Positions 30,505-40,728 of a stretch of DNA of 64,000 nucleotides are shown piece after piece (the first letter of the stretch is position 1; every line of letters starts with the position of its first letter). Under the pieces are notes generated by a model. The model saw only the letters and a program-made list of their open reading frames with translations, did not search any database and was not told the DNA's origin. This stretch comes from Maniola hyperantus (lineage: Eukaryota; Arthropoda; Insecta; Lepidoptera; Nymphalidae): contig NC_048546.1 in the NCBI RefSeq assembly GCF_902806685.2, forward strand, positions 12,509,891 to 12,573,890, read 5' to 3'. A program made the position numbers and the translations under genes.

Positions 30505-30640
30505 TTGTCTTGGTCGTGTCTCGTTCAAGGCGGCACAACACCGCGGCGTGTGAAAGTCCCTACAAGAGACCTACTCGCATGTTCATCTGTGGACGTCTAT
30601 CGATTGAAACTTTAAACACTATGATGACGATGAACTAGGT
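30505..30640 (+). mobile_element. RTE-type LINE 3' end
   Basis: GTGTGAAAGTCCCTACAAGA, TGTGGACGTCTATCGATTGA and ATGATGACGATGA match the QQWTSID-stop and GATGATGA ending seen at 40010-40068. Confidence 0.5.
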
Positions 30641-31094
30641 ATACTTAGTAATTTATCTAATTGATGGAATCTGGAAATTACCATGCCTAATTTGAATAAG
30701 AAAATCTTGATTAAAGGAACATAATAATATGAATAAAGACAATAAATTACTAAGTCCAATTGTAATTTAACTAAGTTTAAAGCAAGTTAATAGTAGAAAC
30801 TTAAGTCGTATTAGGTACTTTGTACAAAGGCAATGAAAGTAAACATTGTACATTTCTAACTAGAAACAAATTAAACTTATCTAGTAGGTACTTACTAGTC
30901 TTCTATAGAAATAGAATGTAGAATGGAAATTAAAGTTGAATGACCTGGCTTCTTTGTCTTAAGTTAATTTACGAAGGTACCTATAATAATTTTTGACTTT
31001 TCGTCTTTAAAGTAAGAAGTTCTATCACTCTTTAATTACCAAATGTTTTAAATAAGTAGGTAATATTATATGAAAATAATAAAAATAATATATT
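30641..31094. other. No gene or recognised repeat
   Basis: Very AT-rich. Confidence 0.5.
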
Positions 31095-31245
31095 ACTAGA
31101 GGATGCTCGAGATCTCGTCCGCGTGCATTTAAGTTTTTTTTTTAAATCCGTGGGAACTCTTTGAATTTCCGGGATAAAAGTAGCCTATGTCCCCGAAATA
31201 CAAGCTAACTCTGTACCAAAATTAATCAAACTCGGTTAACACGTT
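31095..31245 (+). mobile_element. Family B copy, 3' truncated
   Basis: GAGGATGCTCGAGATCTCGT, TCCGTGGGAACTCTTTGAAT and CAAGCTAACTCTGTACCAAA. Confidence 0.75.
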
Positions 31246-31463
31246 CACTGCGGCAAGTAAAATGATAGTTCTTCATCTGGTGCGTGCGGCGGCGGATCAA
31301 AATGCGCCCCCGATGATAATTTTGCCAGTGCGTGGCAGGTCTTTTCGACCCACCAGCACGGATCGATTATTATTGCTATAACTTTGCTGAAACATAATGT
31401 ATACAATTTTTTTTGTACTGTTAGAAAGACCAACTTCCTAAGGTTTGATTCGCCCCGTTCACA

Positions 31464-31645
31464 CGTCCCTCACTAGACCACACTTCCCTTACTAGGCCAC
31501 TTTTCCTTCACTAGGCCAATACTTTCCTCACTAGGTCACACTTACCTCACTATGTTACACTAAACCTTCAATAGGTCACTTTTTCCTCACTAAGTCACAC
31601 GGCCCTCACTAGGCCACACGTATCTTACTAAGCCACATGCCCCTA
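31464..31645. repeat. Minisatellite, ~19-bp unit, 9 copies
   Basis: CTCACTAGGCCACACTT-type units recur with ACTA at 31472, 31491, 31510, 31530, 31549, 31589, 31608 and 31627 (a variant at 31570). Spacing is 19-21 bp and units differ from each other. Confidence 0.85.
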
Positions 31646-31655
31646 GTTACTGTGT

Positions 31656-32204
31656 CGCCACTAGCCACATTTAATCGGAACGAGCTAAGCTGCAGTTAAA
31701 AAGTAAAGCTATCGTCTCAGAAAAAGTAGTAGCCAAACTATAAAGAACTTAGATAACACAAGAAAAGAGATATTACAGTAACTATAAAACCAGTATAGCA
31801 CCCACTCGGTAGCTCTGCACCATATTTCCAGGCTCATAAACTTCGGTAACTCCACTTTAAAACCTGCGTTTTATTCACGGGAGAGCTAGTAATACGGGCT
31901 TAAATATTCAACGCTATTCAATATCCATAAGTTTTAAACTCCATTTTTAAGCGAATATGCTTTTCAACTGTTCAGGGATGTTTATAAAGGCAGAAATTTT
32001 TGAAAGCGTCGAGCGTTTCAGCTGCATACTGAGTGCACATTTCCTGTTTCAATTGCACATTACCTGCTTAGTATCTTCCGTCTCTTTTTTTGGGCCCCAT
32101 TGTAAAATAAGGAGTCTTTGTTGAAACCTTATGGAAACCTTTTACCACTACAAAGAGGTAATTTAAAAAAAAACTTGTCATGGAACCGACCTCTGGTGGT
32201 GGTG
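31656..32204. other. No gene or recognised repeat
   Basis: Apparently single-copy. No frame over 60 residues. Confidence 0.5.
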
Positions 32205-32280
32205 AAACTATTCTCTTACTGAGAGGAGACCCGTATTCAGTAGTGAGCTGGCGATAGGTTGATCATGATGCTGATGATTA
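32205..32280 (+). mobile_element. SINE-1 3' end
   Basis: CTGAGAGGAGACCCGTATTC to GATAGGTTGATCATGATGCT. Confidence 0.75.
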
Positions 32281-32984
32281 TGGGTTCCGTTCACTCTTCT
32301 GACACCATATTTCATTGGTATGGTTTTAATAATAGATAGATGATTTTCGATTCGACTTTTATTCACATAACAGACATGACATTATAAACAAGACAGAGCA
32401 GAGAGACAAGTGACAGGTGACAAGACGTTGACATTTGACATTTGACATTAGGATATTACTACAGACTATAATATGCACAGATTAATAGAATGTACTTTAA
32501 TATGTAACAATAAGTTATACCACTTTAAATAATCTAGGTAGACTAGGTAACTAAGTAGATCTTTGGTTTATCTTAGTAGATCCTTGAACATTTAATTCAC
32601 TCTAAATATAGAAATAAAGTTAGCAAGACGATCCGTCAAACTTTTCTGAGATTGCTAAAAATGCCAAGTTTATTTGAGTACACATTTCGCCAAAATTAAA
32701 TCCCACGCAAAATTTATTTTTATCTGGCCTTCAATATATTTTCGAGAGATATTTTTATGAAAGCCAATATTGTGACGGCGTTTATCAAAAGAAACGAGCT
32801 GACTGTCATGATTGGTCACATTCCGGGTATCGTTCGTCAAATCAACAACATGATTGGTGGAAATTATTAATCGTATATCGTGATTCGTGGAAGTAATATT
32901 ATTGATATTTTATTATTTTTTATCGATGACAGGTTTTGCCTTTAACTGTTGGGAACTGACGGTGCAGTTTTGAATGGATACTAG
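32281..32984. other. No gene recognised
   Basis: Includes a short direct repeat (GACATTTGACATTTGACATT near 32430). Confidence 0.5.
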
Positions 32985-33165
32985 CAAAGCCATCCTGGCT
33001 TCGCTCGGTTGGGAATTCTTAAAAATACTTTTCTAAGCGCATCTGTTTTATAAACAACAATGTTTGTTGTAGACATTGAATTATTATGTGTGTATCTATA
33101 TGGTTGTAGATACGTTGTTATTTCAGTCAGTCAGTTTTCCTTTTAAATATACTTACATAGAAAAC
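32985..33165 (+). mobile_element. Family C copy, degraded
   Basis: CATCCTGGCTTCGCTCGGTT, TTCTTAAAAATACTTTTCTA and TCAGTCAGTCAGTTTTCCTT. Similar layout at 42035-42190. Confidence 0.5.
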
Positions 33166-33221
33166 GTGTTAACCCAAGCACACTTTTGAATATCCTCCTA
33201 TACCCATTAACTATTGTGTGC

Positions 33222-33417
33222 GTTTTAAGAAATGAAATACATATCACTTGCTTTAACGGTGAAGGAAAACATCTCGAGGAAACCTGCATGCCTGAGAGTT
33301 CTCAATAATGTTTTCAACGGTGCGTGAAGTCTGCCAATCCGCACTTTGCCAGTCTACCACGATGGCCAAGTGCGAAACCCTTGTCATTCTGAGAGTCGGC
33401 AATGGGTTAATAATGAC
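33222..33417 (+). mobile_element. SINE-1 copy, head missing
   Basis: TCACTTGCTTTAACGGTGAA, CCTGCATGCCTGAGAGTTCT and GTCGGCAATGGGTTAATAAT. Confidence 0.85.
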
Positions 33418-33432
33418 GGCACCAAATTACAT

Positions 33433-33590
33433 TGTACGGTGCAACAAGCTTATCTTGGCGCCTGGCGAAAATCGGAACTAACGTTGCTGTCAAGCGTCCC
33501 CTTTGTTCTTGTTTAAATACTCTAAGTTCTCCAACAGCGCCCCCCTGTCAATGTCATTCAAGTGCCAAGAGAGCCTTGTCGCACTGTACA
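33433..33590. mobile_element. 158-bp MITE, TGTACGGTGCAACAAGCT ends
   Basis: Left TGTACGGTGCAACAAGCTTA and right GAGCCTTGTCGCACTGTACA are inverted. A second copy of the same length, in opposite orientation, lies at 49747-49906 and shares GTTAGTTCCGATTTTCGCCA (inverted here). Confidence 0.8.
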
Positions 33591-33913
33591 TATATGTAGT
33601 ACCATATACATAAGACTGTTGGAAGTTGGAACAGCATATGGTACATGTAGCAATTTTGAAAATGATCAGTGCGGGTGTAATTGCCCGGTAATCTCCCTAA
33701 ACGCTAACACGATTGTAGGGCGTAGGGACGCGACGCGCCTGCGGCCATGGCGCTTGAATCAGCTTAGCTTATTTGCCTGCGGCTAATGCGCCCGTGCCGC
33801 CTCGCCAGCCACGCGTCTATTGAGTTACCGCGCAGGTACATCACTATAGTCACGACGCTATGAAACTACCACCTCCAATATTATTAGATTAAAATGAAAA
33901 TTGCCTTCTATTT
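33591..33913. other. GC-rich unique stretch
   Basis: 33700-33840 is GC-rich (GACGCGACGCGCCTGCGGCC) and has no gene-like frame beyond a 74-residue chance one. A distant resemblance exists to 57480-57545. Confidence 0.4.
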
Positions 33914-33945
<32 letters not shown>

Positions 33946-33950
33946 TATAT
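33914..33950. repeat. Poly-A and (AT)n microsatellite
   Basis: An A-run of about 15 followed by about ten AT dinucleotides. Confidence 0.9.
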
Positions 33951-34087
33951 TTCGGAAATTGAGGAGCTAGACGCTAATAGATAGCTAATTTAAAAAAAAA
34001 ACAATAAAAACCGACTTCATAACCTAACCTTGTTTGTACACTAAAAATTAAAAAGTAATTTAATTTATTACCGTATATATGTAATGT

Positions 34088-34262
34088 ATACAAGAGTTAA
34101 TATGGTTCTATAATAATATTATTGGGGCCGGTGCCCGTTAGCTTATTAGCTGCGCGAATCGTCTATAAGTAGGTACTTCATATTTTTTGAGACTCAACAC
34201 AATGGTACCTCTTTGGCACCGACCCCAAAAAATATTATTATAGACCTATGTTAACTGTTGTA
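34088..34262. mobile_element. MITE with ~45-bp inverted ends
   Basis: TCTATAATAATATTATTGGG and AATATTATTATAGACC, with GGCCGGTGCC/GGCACCGACC, are inverted arms. Outer TACAAGAGTTAA pairs with TTAACTGTTGTA. Confidence 0.7.
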
Positions 34263-34305
34263 AACATAATAATCGGTAATAAATTAAATTATATTTAATT
34301 TTCAG

Positions 34306-34424
34306 CCTCAGCCTTCCTAAGCATATCGCTAGCACTACATTCCCTCGGCAGCCCCAACAGCATCCTAGACTTCCTTATTGTACTGCACTATCAGAATGTT
34401 CGAGGGCTTTTTTGGAATAGCTGA
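34306..34424 (+). CDS. Exon-like frame after a good splice acceptor, unassigned
   Basis: AT-rich DNA ends in TTTAATTTTCAG, a plausible acceptor. It is followed by 38 codons (SAFLSISLALHSLGSPNS..., ending GLFWNS) and a TGA. Codon third positions are GC-richer than the flanks. Downstream to 34830 the sequence holds another short coding-like frame (VQRLKEHLDRMAELQRRY, about 34484-34543), CTGAAAATCAGCGCTGCAG and a final GAGCTGAATAAACTTTTATT with AATAAA. This could be a terminal exon with 3' UTR. I think a degraded LINE 3' end with frameshifts is equally or more likely. Confidence 0.2.
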
Positions 34425-34830
34425 CCCACAGAACGCTCAAGAAAAACTTGATAGTACCTAGTACCTACAATCTACCAATACAAAGCTGTTCAGCGACTTA
34501 AGGAACATCTCGACCGAATGGCCGAGTTGCAACGCAGATATTGATCTTATAACTCGTCGAAAGATAAGTCTGCATAATTTACCTAGTACCACTAGGGCTC
34601 TGCCTGAAAATCAGCGCTGCAGTAGTCAAATACTGCAGCATCATGCTGAGGCAGTAGCCTTTTCAGCTCAAACAAGACATCATTTTTCTTTTTAGTACTG
34701 TCGAGCTCGTAGTTTTAAGCTTACCTAGTTTTAATTTTTTAATTTGTAACATTTGGTTTGTATGTTTTGCTTTTTTTTTGTCTTTTTTGTTTTGTGAGCT
34801 GAATAAACTTTTATTTATTTATTATTTATT
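34425..34830 (+). mobile_element. Probable LINE 3' end with AATAAA and A/T tail
   Basis: Ends in GAGCTGAATAAACTTTTATT followed by ATTT repeats, as lepidopteran retroelement tails do. CAGCGCTGATTTTCAG-like sequence recurs inverted at 2838-2852. No intact ORF. Confidence 0.45.
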
Positions 34831-35107
34831 TATTTACCACTTTAAACATTTGTTTCAATTCAGTAAGTATGTAGAAATACTTGTCCTAAGTATATACATG
34901 TGCCTTTATGTAATATTTATTATCTAGCATCTAGCTATAGTCAAATTAAGTCTACGCCCGAACTTCTTGCATACAGAAACAAGGAAAAAACAACGGGGTA
35001 ATCAACCCCTTATGTTTCCGCTAACCGCAACTAGTCCCACGGTCTTTTCGGCCCCAAATTGGCTCGATCGTTAACATTTGGACGCGATTCCCGAATTTCC
35101 TGTATGC
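34831..35107. other. No gene recognised
   Basis: Unassigned. 35020-35100 is slightly GC-richer. Confidence 0.5.
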
Positions 35108-35552
35108 TTAGTAAGAGATTATACGTCTCACCAACGCGAAGCGTCGAAACCTTGTCGAAACACTTTAGCATTAAAGTAAAATGAACCTTAACAGTCTTCT
35201 TTTAAAGTTTAAGTCCGTTTATTCATCAACAGATGCTGCAAAGTTAAAGTCGGCGGTGTTCCGCGTAAAAGCTGAGAAAGGACTTGGCATATTTCCTCTA
35301 TGTGTCAAGTGTCGTCAAAAGAATGCAAAATTACGGTAAGATAAGAGCGCACACTGCGGTGCGGCGAGTTGCAATGCGTTTTAAAATACGTTTTACAGAT
35401 TCCCAATACAAAAACTGTCATAACGACAAATTTATCCGTTAGATAAAGTTTATCCGGAGATTTGAAACAGGCCTTAAATCAACGAAATTCTGGCCCATTT
35501 TACTCTGACGTTCTGGTATTTCGACGATCGACTTCTATCAACTTTGGTATAA
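35108..35552. mobile_element. Divergent, longer relative of the 10772-11064 MITE
   Basis: Left end AGATTATACGTCTCACCAAC then TAAAGTAAAATGAACCTTA. Right end CATTTTACTCTGACG, GTATTTCGAC and GGTATAAAATCTC match the inverted family end loosely. The ~300-bp centre is different, which suggests another family member or an insertion. Confidence 0.5.
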
Positions 35553-35555
35553 AAT

Positions 35556-35590
35556 CTCAAATACAAATACAAATACAAATACAAATTATT
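35556..35590. repeat. (AAATAC)n microsatellite
   Basis: About five tandem hexamers, followed by an AT-rich sequence resembling an inverted retroelement tail. Confidence 0.85.
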
Positions 35591-36292
35591 TATTTGCTGA
35601 TTGTAGGTTACATTTATAAGTTGTCAATTACAATTTTTGTTTCGAGCTACAATCTACCATACTATGGTGTGCAAATTTGAATAGGTACACAAATAGAATT
35701 ATTAATAGGAATCCTTACTATTAATGCAACACAACAATTATTTATTAATACAATAGCTCAAATATCCCATTATTAACATAGTATTCATTATAATTAATCA
35801 ATTCTTATTATTTAGCATTTAAAAAAATAAGTTTAATATTAAGTAAGTCATTAAATTATTATTATACTAAGCGTACTCATACTAAGCGTACTGGCTAACA
35901 AGCGTTGACCTCTGAAACTTTGGGATCAAAATGACCGGACACGCCTGAATTAGTGGCGGCAGACTTATGGGAGGGTTAACGCCGAACTATTTGACCACTT
36001 TCTTTGACGATTCGTGTTGTATTCTATGTTGCAGCTTTGGGACATGATTAATGTCTCAACTAAACATTCGTATATACGAATATTACTTTAATCTTGATTC
36101 TGTCGCCCTGTAATCCCACCACATTTCGTTGGTACTCGGTTTAAAAGCAATCTCAAAAAGTACTCGACTGGTGTTATTCAAGTTTCCAGACAGTAAGTAG
36201 ATTTTATCTCTCGATTAAGTTTCATATAACTAACTATATACTTGTATAATCACGCAAAGTTGAACTGAGTCAGTTAGTTTCTACACATATAA
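35591..36292. other. No gene recognised
   Basis: AT-rich, with a small direct repeat (CTAAGCGTACT twice near 35870). Confidence 0.5.
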
Positions 36293-36355
36293 TACTAACT
36301 GACGCACCCCGGCTTTGCTCCAGTAGAATTTTTAAAAATCAGTGAGTGTGTAGAA
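36293..36355 (+). mobile_element. Family C start
   Basis: ACTGACGCACCCCGGCTTTG then AGAATTTTTAAAAATC. Truncated. Confidence 0.5.
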
Positions 36356-36357
36356 AT

Positions 36358-36532
36358 GAGCCTCAATAGCTCAACGGGTATAGGAGTGGACTGAAAACCA
36401 AAAGTCCCGACGACGGTTCAAACCCCGCCCGTTGCACTGTTGTCGTACCTACTCCTAGCACAAGCTTGACGCTTAGTTGGAGAGGAAAGGGGAATATTAA
36501 TCATTTAACATGGCTAATATTCTTTAAAAAAA
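36358..36532 (+). mobile_element. SINE-2 copy, full length
   Basis: GAGCCTCAATAGCTCAACGG to ATGGCTAATATTCTTTAAAA. Contains a short insertion in the anticodon-arm region. Confidence 0.9.
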
Positions 36533-37044
36533 TAACGAAAAATCCTGAAACACGTTTTTCTTAATTTTTTTCAAATACAATTTGTTATGGATTTAGATTG
36601 AAAAGTCATGGCACTTCACACACACTCATCCCCTATTTATACTCCAAAAATCAAGAAAAAATACGCTAGCTTGCATTTTGAAGACAGACTTCGAATGTCT
36701 CGGAAAAACAAAGGGTTCCTTCGAAATGTTTGACATACCTACCCAAATTTGAAATACATACATACAGACTATGAGAGAAAATTTTCATATTAACATTCGG
36801 TGTTCAAGACCTCCCTTGCAGACGGTTCGTGCATGCTGTAAATTCTAATATGTAGTTTTAATAAAATTCGTGGGAGAAATGACATTTCGCTGGACGGGAT
36901 TTTTTTTAATAAAACCACCATATTTCAAGTTTTACTGTAAATTTTAAATGTTAAACACATATTAAATATTTAATATTAAAGTTACTAAATAATAATAAAA
37001 TATTTTATGTTGTTGTTAAATACTACGTGTATTTGTACATCACC
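36533..37044. other. No gene or recognised repeat
   Basis: AT-rich, unassigned. Confidence 0.5.
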
Positions 37045-37190
37045 TGAAGAACCGATAGATGTTGGGCTCCCAAGGTGATTGAATGAACTCCCATAACCAT
37101 TGGGAGACCCCCTACTAGGTGGACAGATGATCTCAAGCAAGTTCCTGAAAGCCGTGGACACTAGCTAGGTACATGTCTTCTGAAGACCCT
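37045..37190 (+). pseudogene. RTE-type LINE C-terminal fragment
   Basis: The frame gives RCWAPKVIE, a stop, then GRPPTRWTDDLKQV and ESRGH. The GRPPTRWTDD motif is diagnostic of lepidopteran RTE ORF ends. Confidence 0.7.
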
Positions 37191-37348
37191 TGCAATAAAA
37201 TACCTAATGACAACGACTTAAAGTACCTATTTTTAAATTAATACGGAAACATGAAATTCAAATTAATCTTTTTGACTGGGAATCCTTATTGAAAGTGGCA
37301 TCTCTAGCAGACCACTTAGAGTATGTTTGCCATACAAAAATATACGCA

Positions 37349-37866
37349 TTTTTAGGGTTCCGTATCTCAAAAGGAAAAACGAATCCCTTTTAGGACCACT
37401 TTGTTGTCAGTCTGTCGGTCGGTCTGTCAAGAAACCTACAGGGTACTTCCCGTTGACCTAGAATCATGAAATTTGGCAGGTAGGTAGATCTTATAGCAGA
37501 CATTAGGGGAAAAATCTGAAAATTTAATTGTAGTCATGAATTAATAATTAGTATTTTCAATTTTCGAAGTAAGATATCAAGTGGGGTATCATATTATGAA
37601 AGGTATTCATCTGTGCATTCTAAAACAGATTTTTATTTATTTTTATTAGTAATTAGTATTTTCAATTTTCGAAGTAAGATAACTAGGTATATCAAGTGGG
37701 GTATCATATTATGAAAGGTATTCATCTGTGCATTCTAAAACAGATTTTTATTTATTTTTAGTTTAGTAACAGTTTTTGATTTATCGTGTAAAATGTCGAT
37801 AAAATACGATTGTAGTACGGAACCCTCCGTGCGCGAGTCTGACTCGCACTTGGCCGGTTTTTTTAA
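37349..37866 (-). mobile_element. Family D copy with internal tandem duplication
   Basis: Both family ends are present (TAGGGTTCCGTATCTCAAAA left, GACTCGCACTTGGCCGGTTT right). Segment 37545-37649 is repeated at 37650-37770, the second unit having an extra ACTAGGTATA. Confidence 0.9.
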
Positions 37867-38292
37867 ATGAAACGGAACGAAAGTCTTAGAGAAGACAGTG
37901 AAAACACCATCAATTTATAACCGTAACCATTTATTTCAGATTATTTTCAGCCTTTTAAGAATCGGTTAGAGAATTCCACCATTTCCTTCCGTTTGAGAAC
38001 AAAGAGTAATGGCGACAGGACTATTAAGCGGTATAAAACAGGCGTTAGAAAAATTTACTGCGTATGCGTCCGCCTTTATATCATCATTAAATTTTATGAT
38101 AGCCTTTATATGATCGCTGGGAAGCGTTCCGGTATTATTTTTAAAACGTTCCTTTTAAGATCGTAATACTTTTGTACACCTTGTATTTTTGGTATTCCGT
38201 ATAGAGTTGCCAAGGATCCCGCTTGAGGAGGATATGTTTAGCTTTTTAACAGAGATGTTACAGGTAGCATTTCACAGGTAGCGTGTGAAAAG
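37867..38292. other. No gene or recognised repeat
   Basis: Unassigned. Confidence 0.5.
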
Positions 38293-38454
38293 TTATGTGA
38301 AAAGCATTTTCATAATGTAGCACTTGCTATGGCTATGAAAACCAACAAAATCGAGATTTCTTAGAGAGAGTAGGTTCTTTCGTAGAGATGAATATGTGCT
38401 TCTCGGTTCACTTTTTATCTTTTTCTTCTGAAAAAAATTTATAAAAAAATTATT

Positions 38455-38721
38455 CTGGTCATCATCATCATCAACCGATAGACGTCCATTGCTGGACATA
38501 GGTGTCTTGTAGGGATTTCCAGACGCCTGAATCCAGCGGCTCCCTGCGCTTCGTTTGATGTCATCTGTCCACCGAGTTGGGGGTCTTCCAACGTTGCGCT
38601 TTTCACCATCCTTAGGATCCCAACGTCTATCGGTTTTTCGTACTATGTGCCATTGCGACTTCAGCTTGACAATCCACTGAGCTGCGTTGCCTCTGGTTCT
38701 CCTCATTTCTGATCTGATCAC
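38455..38721 (-). pseudogene. RTE-type LINE ORF C-terminus and tail
   Basis: The minus frame (reading from 38721) contains EMRRTRGNAAQWIVKLKSQW, DRRWDPKD, VGRPPTRWTDDIKR and SSNGRLS, then a GATGATGATGATGA tail. This is the KLKWQW-GRPPTRWTDDI-SSNGR pattern of RTE reverse-transcriptase ORF ends. The 142-residue frame runs past the true element into flanking DNA (to 38293). It is 5'-truncated and not functional. Confidence 0.8.
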
Positions 38722-38725
38722 AGAG

Positions 38726-39081
38726 ATAATTTTTTCGGTAGAAATAAAAAAAAGTTAACAACCGGAAATCAGCGAAAAAATAGCAATAGTTAACGACCGT
38801 TACGAAAACAAACCAAAAAGGGGAGGTTTATCAAACAAAAACCAAGTATCAGCAGGCAAATAATTACTCAAGCACTTTATTGAAACGAAACGCTGACCCT
38901 GCGGGTGAAATTAAAACCGACAATTGTATAATTTATGCATCAGCACGGTCCCAAGCGCCCCATAACACCCCCACTCCCCGAAGTTGGGCCCTTTTACCCA
39001 AAGACATTGAGTTACAGATCATAGAGACGTAGACCTCATCCATCAAAAGAAAGAAACGGCTCCCATGGCCTGCGTTAAATG
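38726..39081. other. No gene recognised
   Basis: Unassigned. 38950-39005 is C-rich. Confidence 0.5.
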
Positions 39082-39706
39082 TCATTTCATTTCGTTTCGT
39101 TTCGTTTCGTTTCGATTCGTTTCGTTTCGTTTCGTTTCATTTCATTTCATTTCATTTCATTTCATTTCATTTCATTTCATTTCATTTCATTTCATTTCAT
39201 TTCATTTCATTTCATTTCATTTCATTTCATTTCATTTCATTTCATTTCATTTCATTTCATTTCATTTCATTTCATTTCATTTCATTTCATTTCATTTCAT
39301 TTCATTTCATTTCATTTCATTTCATTTCATTCATTTCATTTCATTTCATTTCATTTCATTTCATTTCATTTCATTTCATTTCATTTCATTTCATTTCATT
39401 TCATTTCATTTCATTTCATTTCATTTCATTTCATTTCATTTCATTTCATTTCATTTCATTTCATTTCATTTCATTTCATTTCATTTCATTTCATTTCATT
39501 TCATTTCATTTCATTTCATTTCATTTCATTTCATTTCATTTCATTTCATTTCATTTCATTTCATTTCATTTCATTTCATTTCATTTCATTTCATTTCATT
39601 TCATTTCATTTCATTTCATTTCATTTCATTTCATTTCATTTCATTTCATTTCATTTCATTTCATTTCATTTCATTTCATTTCATTTCATTTCATTTCATT
39701 TCATTT
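39082..39706. repeat. (TTTCA)n pentanucleotide array, ~625 bp
   Basis: About 125 tandem TTTCA units. The first ten or so are TTTCG with one GATTCG variant (39090-39139). One register shift (TTTCATTCATTTC) occurs near 39331. The 217- and 271-residue frames here are only translations of the repeat and are not genes. Confidence 0.97.
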
Positions 39707-39729
39707 ATTTATTATTTATTGTCATCATA

Positions 39730-40068
39730 TAACGGCCTCATAAGAAAGCTCAGAGTCACTCAGCGGGCGTTGGGGAGAGCTATGCTTGGAATTTATCTAC
39801 GTGATCAAATCAGGAATGAAGAGATCCCTAGGAGAACCACACTAACTGACATAGCGAAACGGGTTGGGAAGCTGAACTGAACTGAATAGACGTTGTGGTC
39901 CCACGATGCTGGAATGGCGACCTCGCACCTGAAAGCACTGCGTTGGAAGACCCCCACTAGGCGGATAGACGATACCAAACCGCGAAAGACCGTGGCGTGT
40001 GGAAGTTTCTATAATATACATATGTCCAGCAGTGGATGTCCATCGCTTGATAATGATGATGATAGTTG
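39730..40068 (+). pseudogene. RTE-type LINE C-terminal fragment
   Basis: The frame LIRKLRVTQRALGRAMLGI, YLRDQIRNEEIPRRTTLTDI, AKRVGKL, then a broken GR-PTRRIDDTK region, ends in CCAGCAGTGGATGTCCATCG and GATGATGATG. It is directly downstream of the TTTCA array. Confidence 0.8.
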
Positions 40069-40387
40069 TTCACCGGTCAGGTTGCGAAATAGCTCCTCTA
40101 GACATGGCAGCTCTCGTGCACAGATAATTAAATGCCATGCCTATATTTTAAGCTGAAAACACATAACCAAGAACTATGGCCATTGTAATAAATTCTCCAT
40201 AACAACTTCATACATGGTACAGAACGTGTGATTAAGTTATATCCAGGGGACCAAATCGTCACTTTCTATTTTAATTGCGACCATTTATTAACACATACGC
40301 TGTACAATATAGTCATATCATGGTGGTTATTCAATGTTATTTAACATTTTCCGAAAATATCATTGACTCATGACTTATACCTAGTAG
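40069..40387. other. No gene recognised
   Basis: Unassigned. Confidence 0.5.
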
Positions 40388-40728
40388 TTTTTTTTTTTTT
40401 TTAAATTCACATACAAGTTAGCCCTTGACTGCAATCTCACCTGATGGTAAGTGATGATGCAGTCTAAGATGATAGCGGGCTAACCTGGAAGGGGTATCGC
40501 AGTTTTTATTAAACCCATACCCCTTTGGTTTCTACACGGCATCGTACCGGAACGCTAAATCGCTTGGCGGCACAGCTTTGCCGGTAGGGTGGTAATTAGC
40601 CACGGCCGAAGCCTCCCACCAGACCAGACCAGAAATTTAGAAATTATAAAATTCCAAACCCCTGCCAGGAATCGAACCCGGGACCTCCCACTAATAAGAC
40701 CACAGCGCTCACCACTGCGCCAGGGAGT
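40388..40728 (-). mobile_element. SINE-3, complete reference copy
   Basis: Poly-T, AGTTAGCCCTTGACTGCAAT, CGGCATCGTACCGGAACGCT, GAATCGAACCCGGGACCTCC and the head GCGCTCACCACTGCGCCAGG on plus. The tRNA-like head faces right, so the element reads leftward. Confidence 0.92.

Noticed and set aside
31464..31645. CRISPR-like array
   Set aside because: Units are adjacent without unique spacers and this is eukaryotic DNA. It is a minisatellite.
39065..39880. 271- and 217-residue open frames of repeating Phe-His-Ile-Ser
   Set aside because: They are translations of the (TTTCA)n microsatellite plus a LINE tail, not genes.
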